NCBI GenBank assembly: GCA_025558095.1
Contig: JAIVFI010000028.1
Coordinates: 496,001 to 560,000 of the forward strand
Direction: 5' to 3'
Length of the DNA: 64,000 bases
Origin: Hyaloraphidium curvatum
Taxonomy: Eukaryota > Monoblepharomycota > Hyaloraphidiomycetes > Hyaloraphidiales > Hyaloraphidiaceae
The notes under the pieces were generated by a model. The model saw only the letters and a program-made list of their open reading frames with translations. It was not told where the DNA came from and did not search any database. Positions 20,585-30,723 of this stretch are shown here, piece after piece (positions within the stretch are counted from its first letter, which is position 1; every line of letters begins with the position of its first letter). Both the position numbers and the translations under genes were made by a program.

Positions 20585-22516
20585 ATGCCCCCTCCCGCGG
20601 GATCCCGGCCGGCGTGCCTGAGGTGCTCGGATCTGCACAAACGCTGCGAGTACGCCGCCGCGGACGGGCCGTGCGGGCGGTGCCGCCGGCTGGGGCGGAA
20701 GTGCGAGCCGTCTCCGGCCCCAATCGCCGTCGTCCGGAAGATCGCGAAGCGCGGCGGCGGGCCGCCCGGCACCCGGACCGACGCGGGACCCGTGGGAGGC
20801 GCCGCCCGAGTCCGCGTCGGGGTGCCGCCGGGTGTTCCCGCCGCGTGGACGGCGCCCTCCCCGTCGCTGCTCTACGCGCGCCTCGCCATGTGGTGGGACG
20901 GCCCTTCCCAGGTTCTCGCCGTGGTGCACCGCGAGGCGTTCGAGGGCGCGTTCCTGAAGGGCGGCTCGCCCGTCTACGGGCCCAATCCCCCCGCCGCGCT
21001 CTTGTCGGCCATCGCCGCCGAGGGCGCCCTCGGAGCGGGCCACCTGCCCGGCATCGGGGCGGCCGATCGCCGCGCCTTTGGCCTCGCCCTCGTGGCCCGC
21101 GCCCGCGACCTCCTTCTCGCCGGCTTCCTTTCCCGCGACCCCGGGCATCGCCCCATGTCGGGCGTCGAGGCCGCGCAGACGTGCCTCGTGCTGAGCAGGC
21201 TGCTGTTCGGCGCAGACCGCGGGCTCGAGGCCAGCCTGATGGTCGCCGCCGGGGCCCGCGTAGCCGCGGCGTGCCTGCGGGACATCGGCGACGGCATCCT
21301 CGAGCTGCCCAAGGACAAGTGGCAGTGGGTCGCGCACGAGTGCGTGCTGCGCTGCGGCATCCACGCCGGCCTGGTCTCGGCCAGCGCCGCGCTGCACGCC
21401 AAGCTCGAGTTTTCCGCCGACCTCTTCGCCTCGCCTCTCCCGCTGCCGTGCCACGAGCTCTTCTTCGAGATGCGGCCCGCGGTGCACGCCCACGCCGTGC
21501 TGCGCACCTCGTTCGTCGGCGCCGGGCTGCCCCTCAGGGAGATCGTTGATCCCGGCCCGCTGCTCTCCCGGGTGCCGGACCCCGCCGCCTGTGCCGACGC
21601 CGCCCGGGCCTTCGTCGCCCCCGTGTTCCGCCTACGCGCGTCGCGGTACGCCGTGCTGCACCTGTTTTCCGTGCTCGAGCAGCTCGTCCACCGCCTCCGC
21701 GAGGACGCCGCATTGGCTGGGTTGGACCTCGTCTCCCTGGCCACGCAGGACCCCGCGGACGACACCCCGGCCGAGCGCGCCTTCCGCCTCGGGTCGGACG
21801 CCCTCACCTCCTGCATCGTCGCCGCCTCCTCCGCCGTCCCCCTCGAGTTTGGCGTCCCCCTCTCGCAGGGGGACCCCCTCCGCCTCCTCGCCCGCGCCGC
21901 AGCCCTCCTCTCCACCGAAACCCACGCGCACGCGCTCGTCGGCCTGTTCGCGTGCATCCACTCGCTCCCCGCGTGGCTGTGGCTCCAACCCCCCGGTTCC
22001 CATGCGGCACCGGGGCCGGCGTACTTCGCCTCGGGGGCGCTGATGGCCGTGCTGGAGCACGCGGCCGTGGCAGCGGACCTGATGCGCGCACAGACGGTCC
22101 TGGGCGCCGCACGCTGCGTGCACCAGAATTCCTTCACCTGCGCGATAAAGGTCGCCGCGCTGTACCTCGCGGCCGCGGGCACCGTGCGCGAGCCCCCCGC
22201 AAGGGAGCACGCGGCCGAAGGGGCGCGGGCCGCCTTGGGCCTCGCCGAGGCCGTGCTGGCCGGCTTCCCGATCGCCGCGAGGGCAAAGATGCCTCTCGTG
22301 AGGCGGATGGTGGCGGATTCGGGGGTCCCCCTCGCGATCGGCGATGCCGGTGGGTCGCCGCCTCCGCTGCCGGGGGCGCCGGGATCGGACGGGTCCGGGC
22401 GCAAGTCGGGGCAGGTGCCGTTCCTGGAGCTCGCGACGGCGACGGATCCGATCATTTCGGCGTTCCACGTGGACGGGGAGGCGGAGGAGCCCGAGGAGGC
22501 GAGGGCGGTGGAGTGA
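20585..22516 (+). CDS. Zn(II)2Cys6 fungal transcription factor
   Basis: Single exon, 643 aa. The N-terminus contains CLRCSDLHKRCEYAAADGPC followed by GRCRRLGRKC, a complete six-cysteine binuclear cluster of the Gal4 type (C-x2-C-x6-C, then C-x2-C-x6-C), with a basic stretch after it (VRKIAKRGGG). The rest is the long helical regulatory region typical of the family, with no catalytic motif. It would be nuclear and bind CGG-type half sites. The target is unknown. It lies 153 bases downstream of a related gene without the cluster, which suggests tandem duplication. Its 3' end is convergent with DDI1. Confidence 0.9.
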   Translation: MPPPAGSRPACLRCSDLHKRCEYAAADGPCGRCRRLGRKCEPSPAPIAVVRKIAKRGGGPPGTRTDAGPVGGAARVRVGVPPGVPAAWTAPSPSLLYARLAMWWDGPSQVLAVVHREAFEGAFLKGGSPVYGPNPPAALLSAIAAEGALGAGHLPGIGAADRRAFGLALVARARDLLLAGFLSRDPGHRPMSGVEAAQTCLVLSRLLFGADRGLEASLMVAAGARVAAACLRDIGDGILELPKDKWQWVAHECVLRCGIHAGLVSASAALHAKLEFSADLFASPLPLPCHELFFEMRPAVHAHAVLRTSFVGAGLPLREIVDPGPLLSRVPDPAACADAARAFVAPVFRLRASRYAVLHLFSVLEQLVHRLREDAALAGLDLVSLATQDPADDTPAERAFRLGSDALTSCIVAASSAVPLEFGVPLSQGDPLRLLARAAALLSTETHAHALVGLFACIHSLPAWLWLQPPGSHAAPGPAYFASGALMAVLEHAAVAADLMRAQTVLGAARCVHQNSFTCAIKVAALYLAAAGTVREPPAREHAAEGARAALGLAEAVLAGFPIAARAKMPLVRRMVADSGVPLAIGDAGGSPPPLPGAPGSDGSGRKSGQVPFLELATATDPIISAFHVDGEAEEPEEARAVE

Positions 22517-22674
22517 GGCGTGGTATTGCTGGACTCAAACTAGGGCTTGCTCTACAGCAATTTTCGCGCGCCCGCCAATGTTGCGTCACCCGAGAATACC
22601 CATCAGAGTATGAACGAGGCCGCGAGCTCGACGTTGCCCCCCGACGCCCTGCCGGAACGGACAGTCAGCGGGGC

Positions 22675-24031
22675 TCACCGGCCCGATCGCGGCGGTACCC
22701 ACTCCAAGGCCCGCACCGCCTCCTCCCTGCCCGCACCCAGCGCCACCAGCGTCTCGATCGCCCTCTCCTGCGGGGACTTGTCCGCCTCCGGTCCCTGTGC
22801 CGCGGCCGGTGCCTGCGCGCCCCCGTTCTCGACCGCCTTGGATCGGTCCCCGGGCGGCTCCCGCCTCGCCTTTTCGGGGAGCTCGTGCTCCGCGAGGAAG
22901 GGCACCTTTTCGCCGTGGATGCGGAGGCAGCCTTCCGCCAGGTCGATGATCGCCTGCAACCCGGGCGGTCAGCCATCCCCGTCAAGCCACGGCGTAATCG
23001 GCACGGCCGGCGCCCGCCCACCTGGTGCCTCTTGAGCATGTCCAGCCCCAGGATCAGGTCCACGTCGTCCCCCTCCACCACGTCGAAGCTGCACCCCAGG
23101 AAGCTCTTCCCGACCCTGATCGGCGCCGCGTGCACCCGGCCGAGGATCTTGGCGGTGCCCACGCCCACGGCGGTGCCGGCGAAGCGGTCGTCCATGAGGC
23201 GGACGATGCTGCAGTGCTGCGCGCACGAGGGGCTCACTGTACAGGGGAGGAGCGGTCAGCGGGAGCAGGGAGAGGAAGGGGGAAGGGCCCACTGATGGTG
23301 CGCTGGGCGCCAGAGTCGACAAACGCCTTGATCGGGCGGCCGTTCACCTCGACGTCTACGTAGAGCATGGTGACGCGTCCGAAAGCCTCGGGGCTGTGCT
23401 CCATCGCCATCTGCCGTGCGGCTCCCGGGTCAGCCCGATAACGACGTCCCGAGCGCCAAGTGTTCGCACCTCGAGGTTGCGCTGCACCTGCTCCCGCCTG
23501 ATCGCCTCCTCGATCCTCCTCTGCGCGTCGGCGTCGTACGGGTCGGCCTCGGCGAGCATCTCCAGCTCCTCCTCCTCCGCCCGCGCGGCTTGGATCTCGC
23601 GCCAGAGGGGTCGTTGAACGCGGCTTCGGCGAACTCGGGATCGCGCTGCACGAACGGGGCGTCCGGAGCGCGTTTCCACGTCAGTAGATTAAGTGCGGGG
23701 GAGCCATCAATTCCACCTGGGCGAGGATGGCCATCTGCCGCGGGTCGTCGAGCAGCTCCCGCCGGAACGCCTCGATCTCCGCGTCCTCCCCCGCCGCAGC
23801 CCCCGGCCCTCCCTCCGCCGGACGCACGAGGAGCACCTCGCCGTCGGTGATTCGCAGCTGTCACAGAGGTTTTTCGTCGCCGCGCAGCTCGGCGCTGCCG
23901 TGCAGGAGGGCGGGCGGCGCGGGGAGCCCGAACGCCGACGCCGCGAGGGCGCGCAGCGCGGACAGCGTGGTGCCCGGCGCGGCGTCGACGGTGCGGAGTT
24001 CGCCGCGCTCGTTTGTCAGCGTGAGCTTCAT
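22675..24031 (-). pseudogene. DDI1: DDI1-like ubiquitin-shuttle aspartyl protease, with two apparent lesions
   Basis: Domain order matches DNA-damage-inducible protein 1: N-terminal ubiquitin-like domain (MKLTLTNERGELRTVDAAPG), linker with [14 protein letters not shown], retroviral-type protease with active site [10 protein letters not shown] and strand [12 protein letters not shown], and a C-terminal UBA helix ([20 protein letters not shown]). Splices [24 protein letters not shown] and [12 protein letters not shown] are clean. Two problems stand out. An in-frame TGA at 23861-23863 lies between GDEKPL and QLRITDGEVLLV, inside the ubiquitin-like domain. One base appears to be missing in FNDP/LWREI near 23608. 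Both may be sequence errors; DDI1 is normally single-copy and conserved. Annotated as pseudogene only because the frame is broken as given. Confidence 0.7.
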
Positions 24032-24620
24032 TGGGCGGAGGCGGGGTGGCGGGGTGGGGGGTTGCCCGAGGTGGGTCGGAGTTGTCGGCGCTCGCGTTCC
24101 CACCGACCTCGGCACCCCGTCGGCGACAACTCATCACCTTTTCCTTCTCACCAACAGTGTCACTACGAGAAAGACGCAAACGCTTGAATCGCCACTGAAA
24201 TCAGAGTGCTTTTGCCGGATCCGTATCGACACGTGTCCGGGGGGCTTCCCCGGAAGCCAAGGCCCGACGCAAGGTGATTCTTCAACTGAAAACAACTACA
24301 CATGCAGAGGGAGCACTAGGAGGCCCAGAGGAATGTGCAAACGAGACGGAAGCTCCTCATTCGCGAAGCCGTCGAGGGTCCTGCTCAGTTCGTCCGCGGT
24401 GGCGCACGCTGACTACGCCAAGGTGCCCAACAGGAAAGGTACCCCATCAGAAGAGCATCGATATGTGTTTACTGGAATTGAAAGAAACCAACTACATATA
24501 CCATCGCCTTGCCATCTCGTCAGGCGCTATAGATCACGAGCCAAAAGGGTTCGCGAGGAAGGCGCCACCGGACCTCACTTCTTGTCAGACTTCTCACATT
24601 CACGACCGCCGCACCGACAT
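24032..24620. other. intergenic, no gene seen
   Basis: About 590 bases between the DDI1 start and the end of the F-box-like gene, both on the minus strand. It is locally less GC-rich than the genes. No domain or RNA gene was recognised. Confidence 0.4.
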
Positions 24621-27600
24621 TCACACCGCCTTCACCGTCCACCCCACCGCGCCCACCACGCTGTCCACGTACCCCCAGAACTCGGCCTCGTCGAACCCCT
24701 CGATGATGCGCCAGTCCTCCTCCGATATCTCGATCCCCTCCACCAGCCTCGCGAGCGCCGCCATCCCGTCCCCGTCCTCCTCCCGCGCCTTCTCCTTCAG
24801 CTCCTTCTCCTTCTCCTTGTAGTCCTTGGCGTCCGGATCCCCGGCAAAGGGGACGTACCCGGGCACCGCGGGGTCCTTCTTGCCCGCCTCGGGCCGCTTG
24901 ACGAACCGCGCCGGGCTCCCCTGCACCTCCCACACGCCGCCGTGGATCCGCGTGCCGCCGTCGCCGCCCCACCCGAGGTTGCCCGCCGCCCACCGCGCCG
25001 CGCGCACCAGCCCCACGCGGGTGCACGCGCCCGCGTCCATGGCGAACCGCTCGAGCGAGGAACCCAGCGCGCGGAAAGCGTACGCGACCGCCCGGTCGTC
25101 CGGCCGCAGGAGCGGGCTCAGCGGGTCCAGCAGGTCCAGCACGCGTATGCTCGGCCCTTTGCTCCCCGGCCGCGCCGCCAGCCCGCCCAAAAGGGGCTCC
25201 CAGAACGCCCACGCGCGGTTGACGAACTCCCTCTCGTCCGCCTCGGGCACCCTGCACGCCCTTATGCACAGTCGCTCCAGGGTGCGCCCGCTGCTCGCCG
25301 CCGCGCGCCAGAGCACCCGGGAATCGACGAGGCAGTGCCGCAGCTCGAGGTCGCGCAGGCCGCCGCCGCCGCCCCCGAAGCGCACGAGGAGGGAGGCGCC
25401 GCGGGGGAAGGAGAGGTGCGCAAAGGCGACGGAGCGGAAGCACGCGCGGGGCAGGAGTTGCGGGAGCACAGAGGTCGAGACGCTCTTGAGCAGCGGGCCG
25501 GGGACGGCGGGGGGGTAGAGCGATGCGTTGTAGAGCGCAGTGTGGGCGCGAAGCACGGAGAGGGAGGCGGTGGCGGAGGGCAGGGCGGCGGCAGCGGGTG
25601 GGGGCGAGCCGAGGCGGGGGTGGGTGTAGTGCGACGCCTGCCCGCGCGAGGCGGGGGGCGACACCGCGCGCAGGGGGTTGGACGGCGATCCGGTGCGGCC
25701 GCCGCGGGATTGCGAGGTCGAGCGGAACAGCCCCTTGCGCGGGGCCGGGATCGGAGGGGGCGGGCGCGGCGCGGGGGCGCTCGGGGCGATGGTGACGGTG
25801 CTCCGGTTCGGGGCGGCCGCGGCCGCGGTGGCGCTGGCGAAGTAGCTGGCCAGCTCGGGCGGGCGGTGCGATGCCGCGGCGGTGGCGACCAAGGCGTAGG
25901 GCTGCGACGGCGCCGGGAGGTCACCCGAGCCCCCCGTGGCCGGCGCCTGAACCGGCGGCGCAGCCGTGAACGGCCACACGATCTGCGCAGCTGCCACGGC
26001 CTGCTCGGGCGGGCGATGCGATGCAGCTGCGGTGGCAACTGCCGCATACGGCTGCGACGGTGTAGGGTCCGCCCCGCCAACGGCCTGCGCCGGGCCCCCG
26101 CCGGTCTGCGCCACCGGCCCGACGCCGACGACCGGGTTGCCCGGCGGCAGCCCCTGCGTCGCCGCCAGCGCGGTGGCAAAGTACGGCGTGCTGGTAAAGT
26201 CCGACGCGCGCACCGGGCGCGGATGCTGGGTCGACGGCCCGGATTGCCCTGCGCTTGCTCGTCAGCCCCCGCCCTTCCGCCGCACGCACCGACGCAGCGA
26301 CACGTACCGTTGCTCCCCCACCTCCGATGCTTGCTCTCCCTCTCCCTGCCCCTCTGCGGCTCGATCCTCACGCTCACACCCGCGCTCTGCCCCGCCGCCC
26401 TCGCCGCGGCGGCAAAGTACTCCCTGAACCCGCCCTCCGCGACCGCGGAGGGTGCGCCGGTGCGCTGCCGCGCCGCGGTGCGCATTTCTTCCAGCGCGCG
26501 GGCGACCGAGGCGCCGTAGGCGTCGATGAGGAGGGCGGCGTGGTGCGCGGCGGGGGAGAGCTGCGCCTCGGGCGGGGGGTTGGGGTTGGGGATGAGCAGG
26601 GGGGCGGGGCGGGGGGCCGAGGGGCGGGAGGAGGGGACGAGGGTCGGGGGTGGGGAGGAGGGGTTGGGCGGGGGGGAGGAGGGGAGGCGCGGGGGGAGGT
26701 CGGACATGGCAGAGTCGGGGTCCTCGGGGTGCGAGTCCGGGGTGCCGGGGCGGTCCATGCGGCCGACGATGGAGACGGCCGAAATGGCGGCGCACTTGGC
26801 GACGACGGATTCGAGGAGCATCCCCGAGACCTCGCCGCCGGCGGTGCCGACCGTCAGCCTGCGCACGGCGGCGGCGTAGGTGGCGCCGCGGTGGCGCGAG
26901 CCGAGGGAGCGGGAAAACACGCGCAGGGAGCGGTGCGTGGGGAGCACGGGGTGGTTGTACAGGAGCGGGGTGGCGAGGTGGAAGAAGGGGCGCGAGAGGA
27001 GGAGCACGCGGGCCAGGGAGGCAAAGTCGGGCCGCACGACGTCGAAATCCGTCTGGGCGGCCGAGGTGGACGGGGGTGCGGTGGGCCGGGCGCGGGAGCC
27101 CGACGCGGTGGCCGGCTGCGGGTAGGTCCAGAAGGCGCGGTACGGCGCCGGGAATGCCGCCGAGCCGTGTGGTTCGCCGTCGGGGGCAAGGAAGCCGGCG
27201 GCGCCGGGCAGCCCACCCACGCGACTGGCAAAGTAGGGCCGACTTGGCCCCGCGGCCGGCCCGTCCTCTGCCATGGGGTCCCAGTCGTCGTCGGCGTCTT
27301 CGCCGTCGGTGGCGGGCGCGTTGGGCGCCAGCACGTACTCGAGGATCGCCTTGAGCAGCTCCGTCGGCAGGTCGCCCAGGCCGACGGGCGCGATCGTGAC
27401 GATCGAGGCGGCGTCGTCCGACGGCGGTTTCCTGGGCAGGCTGGGGATCCGCGGCATGCTGCCCTGGCCGCCCCCCGGCGAGCCGCCCCCGCCGCCGCCG
27501 CCGCCCATCTGCCCGCTGAGAGAGTTCGCTCCACTTAAACCAGTGTTCGGGACGAGGGGGCCGGGCGGCGACAGCGGCGTGAGGGCCGTCAGCGCGTGCG

Positions 27601-27703
27601 GCCCGTCGACCAGCGTGCGCGCGCTCTCGTCGCCGCGCCGCCGCTTTTCCGCGCGGCCCGAGTCCGACGACGCCGTCGACCGCCGCCGCTCGTCGAACGA
27701 CAT
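24621..27703 (-). CDS. large F-box-like protein with low-complexity linker
   Basis: Two exons, 26308-27703 and 24621-26248, across a 59-nt intron (GTACGT...GCGCAG); verified, 1007 aa. An F-box-like segment (LGDLPTELLKAILEYVLAP) lies near residue 115, after a Gly-rich tract. Segments after it (LARVLLLSRPFFHLATPLLYNHPVL, YAAAVRRLTVGTAGGE) resemble the usual fungal F-box neighbourhood. A Pro/Ser-rich linker follows, with two copies of a PSQPYAxVATAAASHRPPE unit, then leucine-rich-like segments (LRDLELRHCLVDSRVLWRA, LERLCIRACRVPEADE). The acidic C-terminus ends EEDWRIIEGFDEAEFWGYVD. It probably recruits a substrate to an SCF ubiquitin ligase; the target is unknown. It is divergent from the SDR gene. 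Confidence 0.75.
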
Positions 27704-28266
27704 CGTCTCCCCTACGCCGCAAGGGCAGCGCCTGGCCTGATGCGCCGGGTGAACCGAAACCCCGAAACCCCTTGGCGCCCCACGCCCATCGAGCCTAAAC
27801 ACTCCGCTGTCGTCGGACTGGGCGAATCGCGCCTGCCACAGGCTTCGCACGGGCATTCTGGATCGCCATCCGCGGTGTGGTTGTCTCGCACCGGCCGGAT
27901 CCGCACATCTTTTGCAGAGCGGCCGTGCGGCCCCTGCACCTCGCCACCGGTCCACTACCCCCACCGATCCCATCCGGACCGGGCCTCTGGCAACGACGCC
28001 CCAGATATTCCGCCCCGAATCCGCTCCATTAGAGCGCCGAAATGGGACGAAGGTTCCCGTTCGGCCCCCTCCGCCCCGTCCTGCCCGTCCTCGTGCCTAC
28101 AAGACACACGGAAGCTTCATATCTTCGAACCCCCAACGGGATCCGCTGGCGCATCCACGTCTCCCGCGAGATGCAGCCTTCCCGACCGGGATCGGCGCCG
28201 CCGATCTCAAGGGACTTTCCCTCAGCCCGCCTTCCCGCCGTCTCCCTGTCTCCCGCGCCGGAGACC
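27704..28266. promoter_or_regulatory. divergent intergenic region
   Basis: 563 bases between the F-box-like gene (minus) and the SDR gene (plus). It must hold both promoters; no element was recognised. Confidence 0.4.
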
Positions 28267-29151
28267 ATGTCCGTCGAAGGCCGCGTCGCCCTCGTCACCG
28301 GCGCCTCCCGCGGCGTCGGCCGCGGCGTGGCGTTGGCCCTCGCGCAGGCCGGCGCGACGGTGTTCGCAACCGCGCGGACGCTCCGGGGCCAAAGCGGGGG
28401 GGTGCCGCTGCCGGGGAGCCTGGAGGAGCTGGTGGAGGAGTGCGCGGCGGGCGGGGCAAAGGGGACGATCGTTCCCATCAAGTGCGACCACGCGGACGAC
28501 GCGCAGGTCCGCTCCGCGGTCGCGGAAATCGAATCCCGGGCCGGGCGCCTGGACGTGCTCGTGAACAACGTCTGGTGGGGCTACGAAGGCCTCCACCTGA
28601 TGGATGACCGCGGGCGGACATGGGGCGCGCCGTTCTGGGAGCAGCCGGCATCGATGCTGGACGACATGCTCGGTTCCGTGCGGGCGCACTACGTCGCCAC
28701 GCAGCTCTGCACGCCGCTGATGCTCCGCTCGGCCGCCCCCGACCGGCCGGGGTTGATCGTCAACGTGAGCTACTTTTCCGGCGCCCTGCACCGCGGCACC
28801 GAGAACGTGCCGTACCACCTGTCCAAGAACGCGGACGACAGGATGGCCGCGGCGTTCGCGAACCACCTCCGCCCGCACCACATCGCCTCGCTGTCCCTGT
28901 ACCCCGGCCTCGTGCGGACGGAAGGCACACTCGCCGTTCCCGCGGGCGTCTTCGACTTTTCCAACTCCGAGTCGCCGCTGTTCGTCGGGCGCGCGGTGGC
29001 GGCCTTGGCGGCGGACCCGAAGGTGATGGACAGGAGCGGGGAGTGCGTGGTGGCGGCGGAGCTGGGGGACGAGTACGGTTTTGTGGATGTGGATGGGAAG
29101 AGGCCCAAGTCCATCAGGGATAGCTTCGGGTCGGAGCTCAAGGCTGCCTAG
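28267..29151 (+). CDS. short-chain dehydrogenase/reductase (DHRS1-like)
   Basis: Single exon, 294 aa. The Rossmann nucleotide motif is TGASRGVG near the N-terminus, followed by a NNVWWG motif in the position of NNAG, the catalytic Ser in NVSYFSG and the Tyr/Lys pair in YHLSKNADDR. The spacing and the atypical NNVW-type motif resemble the DHRS1 branch. It would use NAD(P)H on a small alcohol or ketone; the substrate is unknown. No signal peptide. The start ATG follows CCGGAGACC and coincides with the first conserved strand (GRVALVTGASRG). Confidence 0.92.
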   Translation: MSVEGRVALVTGASRGVGRGVALALAQAGATVFATARTLRGQSGGVPLPGSLEELVEECAAGGAKGTIVPIKCDHADDAQVRSAVAEIESRAGRLDVLVNNVWWGYEGLHLMDDRGRTWGAPFWEQPASMLDDMLGSVRAHYVATQLCTPLMLRSAAPDRPGLIVNVSYFSGALHRGTENVPYHLSKNADDRMAAAFANHLRPHHIASLSLYPGLVRTEGTLAVPAGVFDFSNSESPLFVGRAVAALAADPKVMDRSGECVVAAELGDEYGFVDVDGKRPKSIRDSFGSELKAA

Positions 29152-29344
29152 CGGGGGCCGCGGTTCCCTCAATGGACAACCGTAACCTCTCGCGCCCTAA
29201 CGTGCGCCCGCATCGCTCTTCCCACCGGCGTTTCGGCATCGGCGGTGTGCCCGGGACGCCGCGGAGGCACGGCCGATGCGAATCATACGCATGCCGGCCC
29301 CGGAGCTCGGCCCCAGGCCTGTCCACCCATAGCACGCCCCCGCG

Positions 29345-30040
29345 GTCATCTGCTTCCACAACTTCCATGACTTTGGCGGCGTCTCGGACCGGTTCCAGAA
29401 CTCGTGGAGGAACCTCCGCGGTGGCGCGTGCTTCCGCTACGGTGCGTCCGGCAGAACAGCCCGACGGCCCGGATGAAAGCTTCATGTCTCCCTTCCCACA
29501 GTGACCGGCTTCGACATCACCGGCGTCACTACCGAGGTTGCCCGGGCTTTCCTATCGCCAATACGCGCAGTCTGATCACGTTCCGGACCAGGTGGACCTC
29601 ACGTTCCAGCAGGGAATCAAGTCGCCGTGCGACTGCGCGTTCGCTTGCCTGAAGCGAGGGGTGGGTTCATCGGCTGCCCGCTTTGCAACGACCGGTAGCT
29701 CACTGACCTTCCGCGCCAGGGCACCTGCACCAACTGGGTGTGGAAGTTCACCACGGACCCCAACCACCGCACGTGCACGTCGGTACACCGCACCGAACCC
29801 AGGTGCCGCCGCATCTGACCCCGCCCGCGCAGCCTCTACTCCAACTTCAACCTCCCCTCGCAGTTCACCATCAAGTACGACGCCGGCGCGAGCACCAACA
29901 TCCAGCTCCTCAAGTCGGACAACAACCCGCAGGCCGGATCGGCGGTCCCGCGATGCACGCAGTTCAAGAGCCAGAATCCAAACAACGGGTGCTTCAGAGG
30001 GATGATGTTCCAGCAGGCCGACGGGAAGTTTGTGTGCTGA
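29345..30040 (+). CDS. cysteine-rich (PAN/apple-like) secreted protein, 5' end unresolved
   Basis: Several short exons can be joined: CFHNFHDFGGVSDRFQ...RGGACFRY, then VTGFDITGV, DLTFQQGIKSPCDCAFACLK, GTCTNWVWKFTTDPNHRTCT, and LYSNFNLPSQFTIKYDAGAS...NGCFRGMMFQQADGKFVC, stop at 30038-30040. The pattern CDCAFACL...CTNWVW...RTCTLYSN resembles PAN/apple modules of extracellular proteins. Splice sites GGGGTGGGTT...CGCCAG and GTCGGTACAC...GCGCAG fit the window's intron style. No signal peptide or start codon was identified with confidence, so the model is partial and may be degenerate. Confidence 0.45.
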
Positions 30041-30181
30041 ATGAGATGCCATGCTTGGCGTCTTGGGGATCGAGTGAGGCGGCAGACGGCAACGCGCCGA
30101 ACAGCGATCGGGACATCTGGCGGGGTTCTTTCGACGTACAGGGCGTTGTATCGGTAGACAGCCATCGCGCTCGAACAGACT

Positions 30182-30580
30182 TCAACCGTCATTATCGTCC
30201 TCGCTTCCACTTGACGTGTCCGTGGCGGAGCCAGAGGACTCCGAATCGCCCGACGCCTCGGAATCCGACAGCTCGTCGACCTCGTCCTCCGAACGCACGC
30301 AAGCGACCAGCATCCACCTCGTCGCGAACACCGACGACATGGTACTCCAGATCCTTGGGCCCCTTGAGCTCCACCCGGAGCTGCGACCACGTGGCACGGA
30401 TCCCCAGCGCGGCCAGGCGCTCCCCCGCGGCCGCCCTGAACTTCTTGTCCTCCACGAGCCCAAACAATTCTTCGCAATCGCTCCATCTATGCTGCTCAGC
30501 GTCTCGCCCTCGGGGTCACGCGCACGGAGCGCCTCCGGGGACACGTCCAGCGTCGACTTGCCGAGAATGAAGTGAGGCAT
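30182..30580 (-). pseudogene. broken paralogue of the 30724 BTB-like gene
   Basis: The start MPHFILGKSTLDVSPEALRA parallels MPTFLLSGTAVDLPDSLLRA of the divergent gene at 30724. After LSSIDGA the frame changes and continues as ELFGLVEDKKFRAAAGERLA, LGIRATWSQLRVELKGP, matching FFELLGEEAFRVEIARRL, LGLEADWEKVILEVTGP of the neighbour. A second change then gives the acidic tail (SEDEVDELSDSEASGDSES). About 170 internal residues present in the neighbour are missing. With at least two frame changes and an internal deletion, this looks like a decayed copy. The two starts are 143 bases apart and divergent. Confidence 0.65.
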
Positions 30581-30723
30581 GACGGCGGGAGAGGACTGAG
30601 GGGAAGAATGTCCAGGCGCCGACCGATGAGTCACAAATCGCGCGGAGAACAGTTCGGTCGCTCGCCGGCAATCAACAAGCAGCCTTTCTTCAGCCACCTC
30701 TCTGACGCTGCTCCACTGTAATA

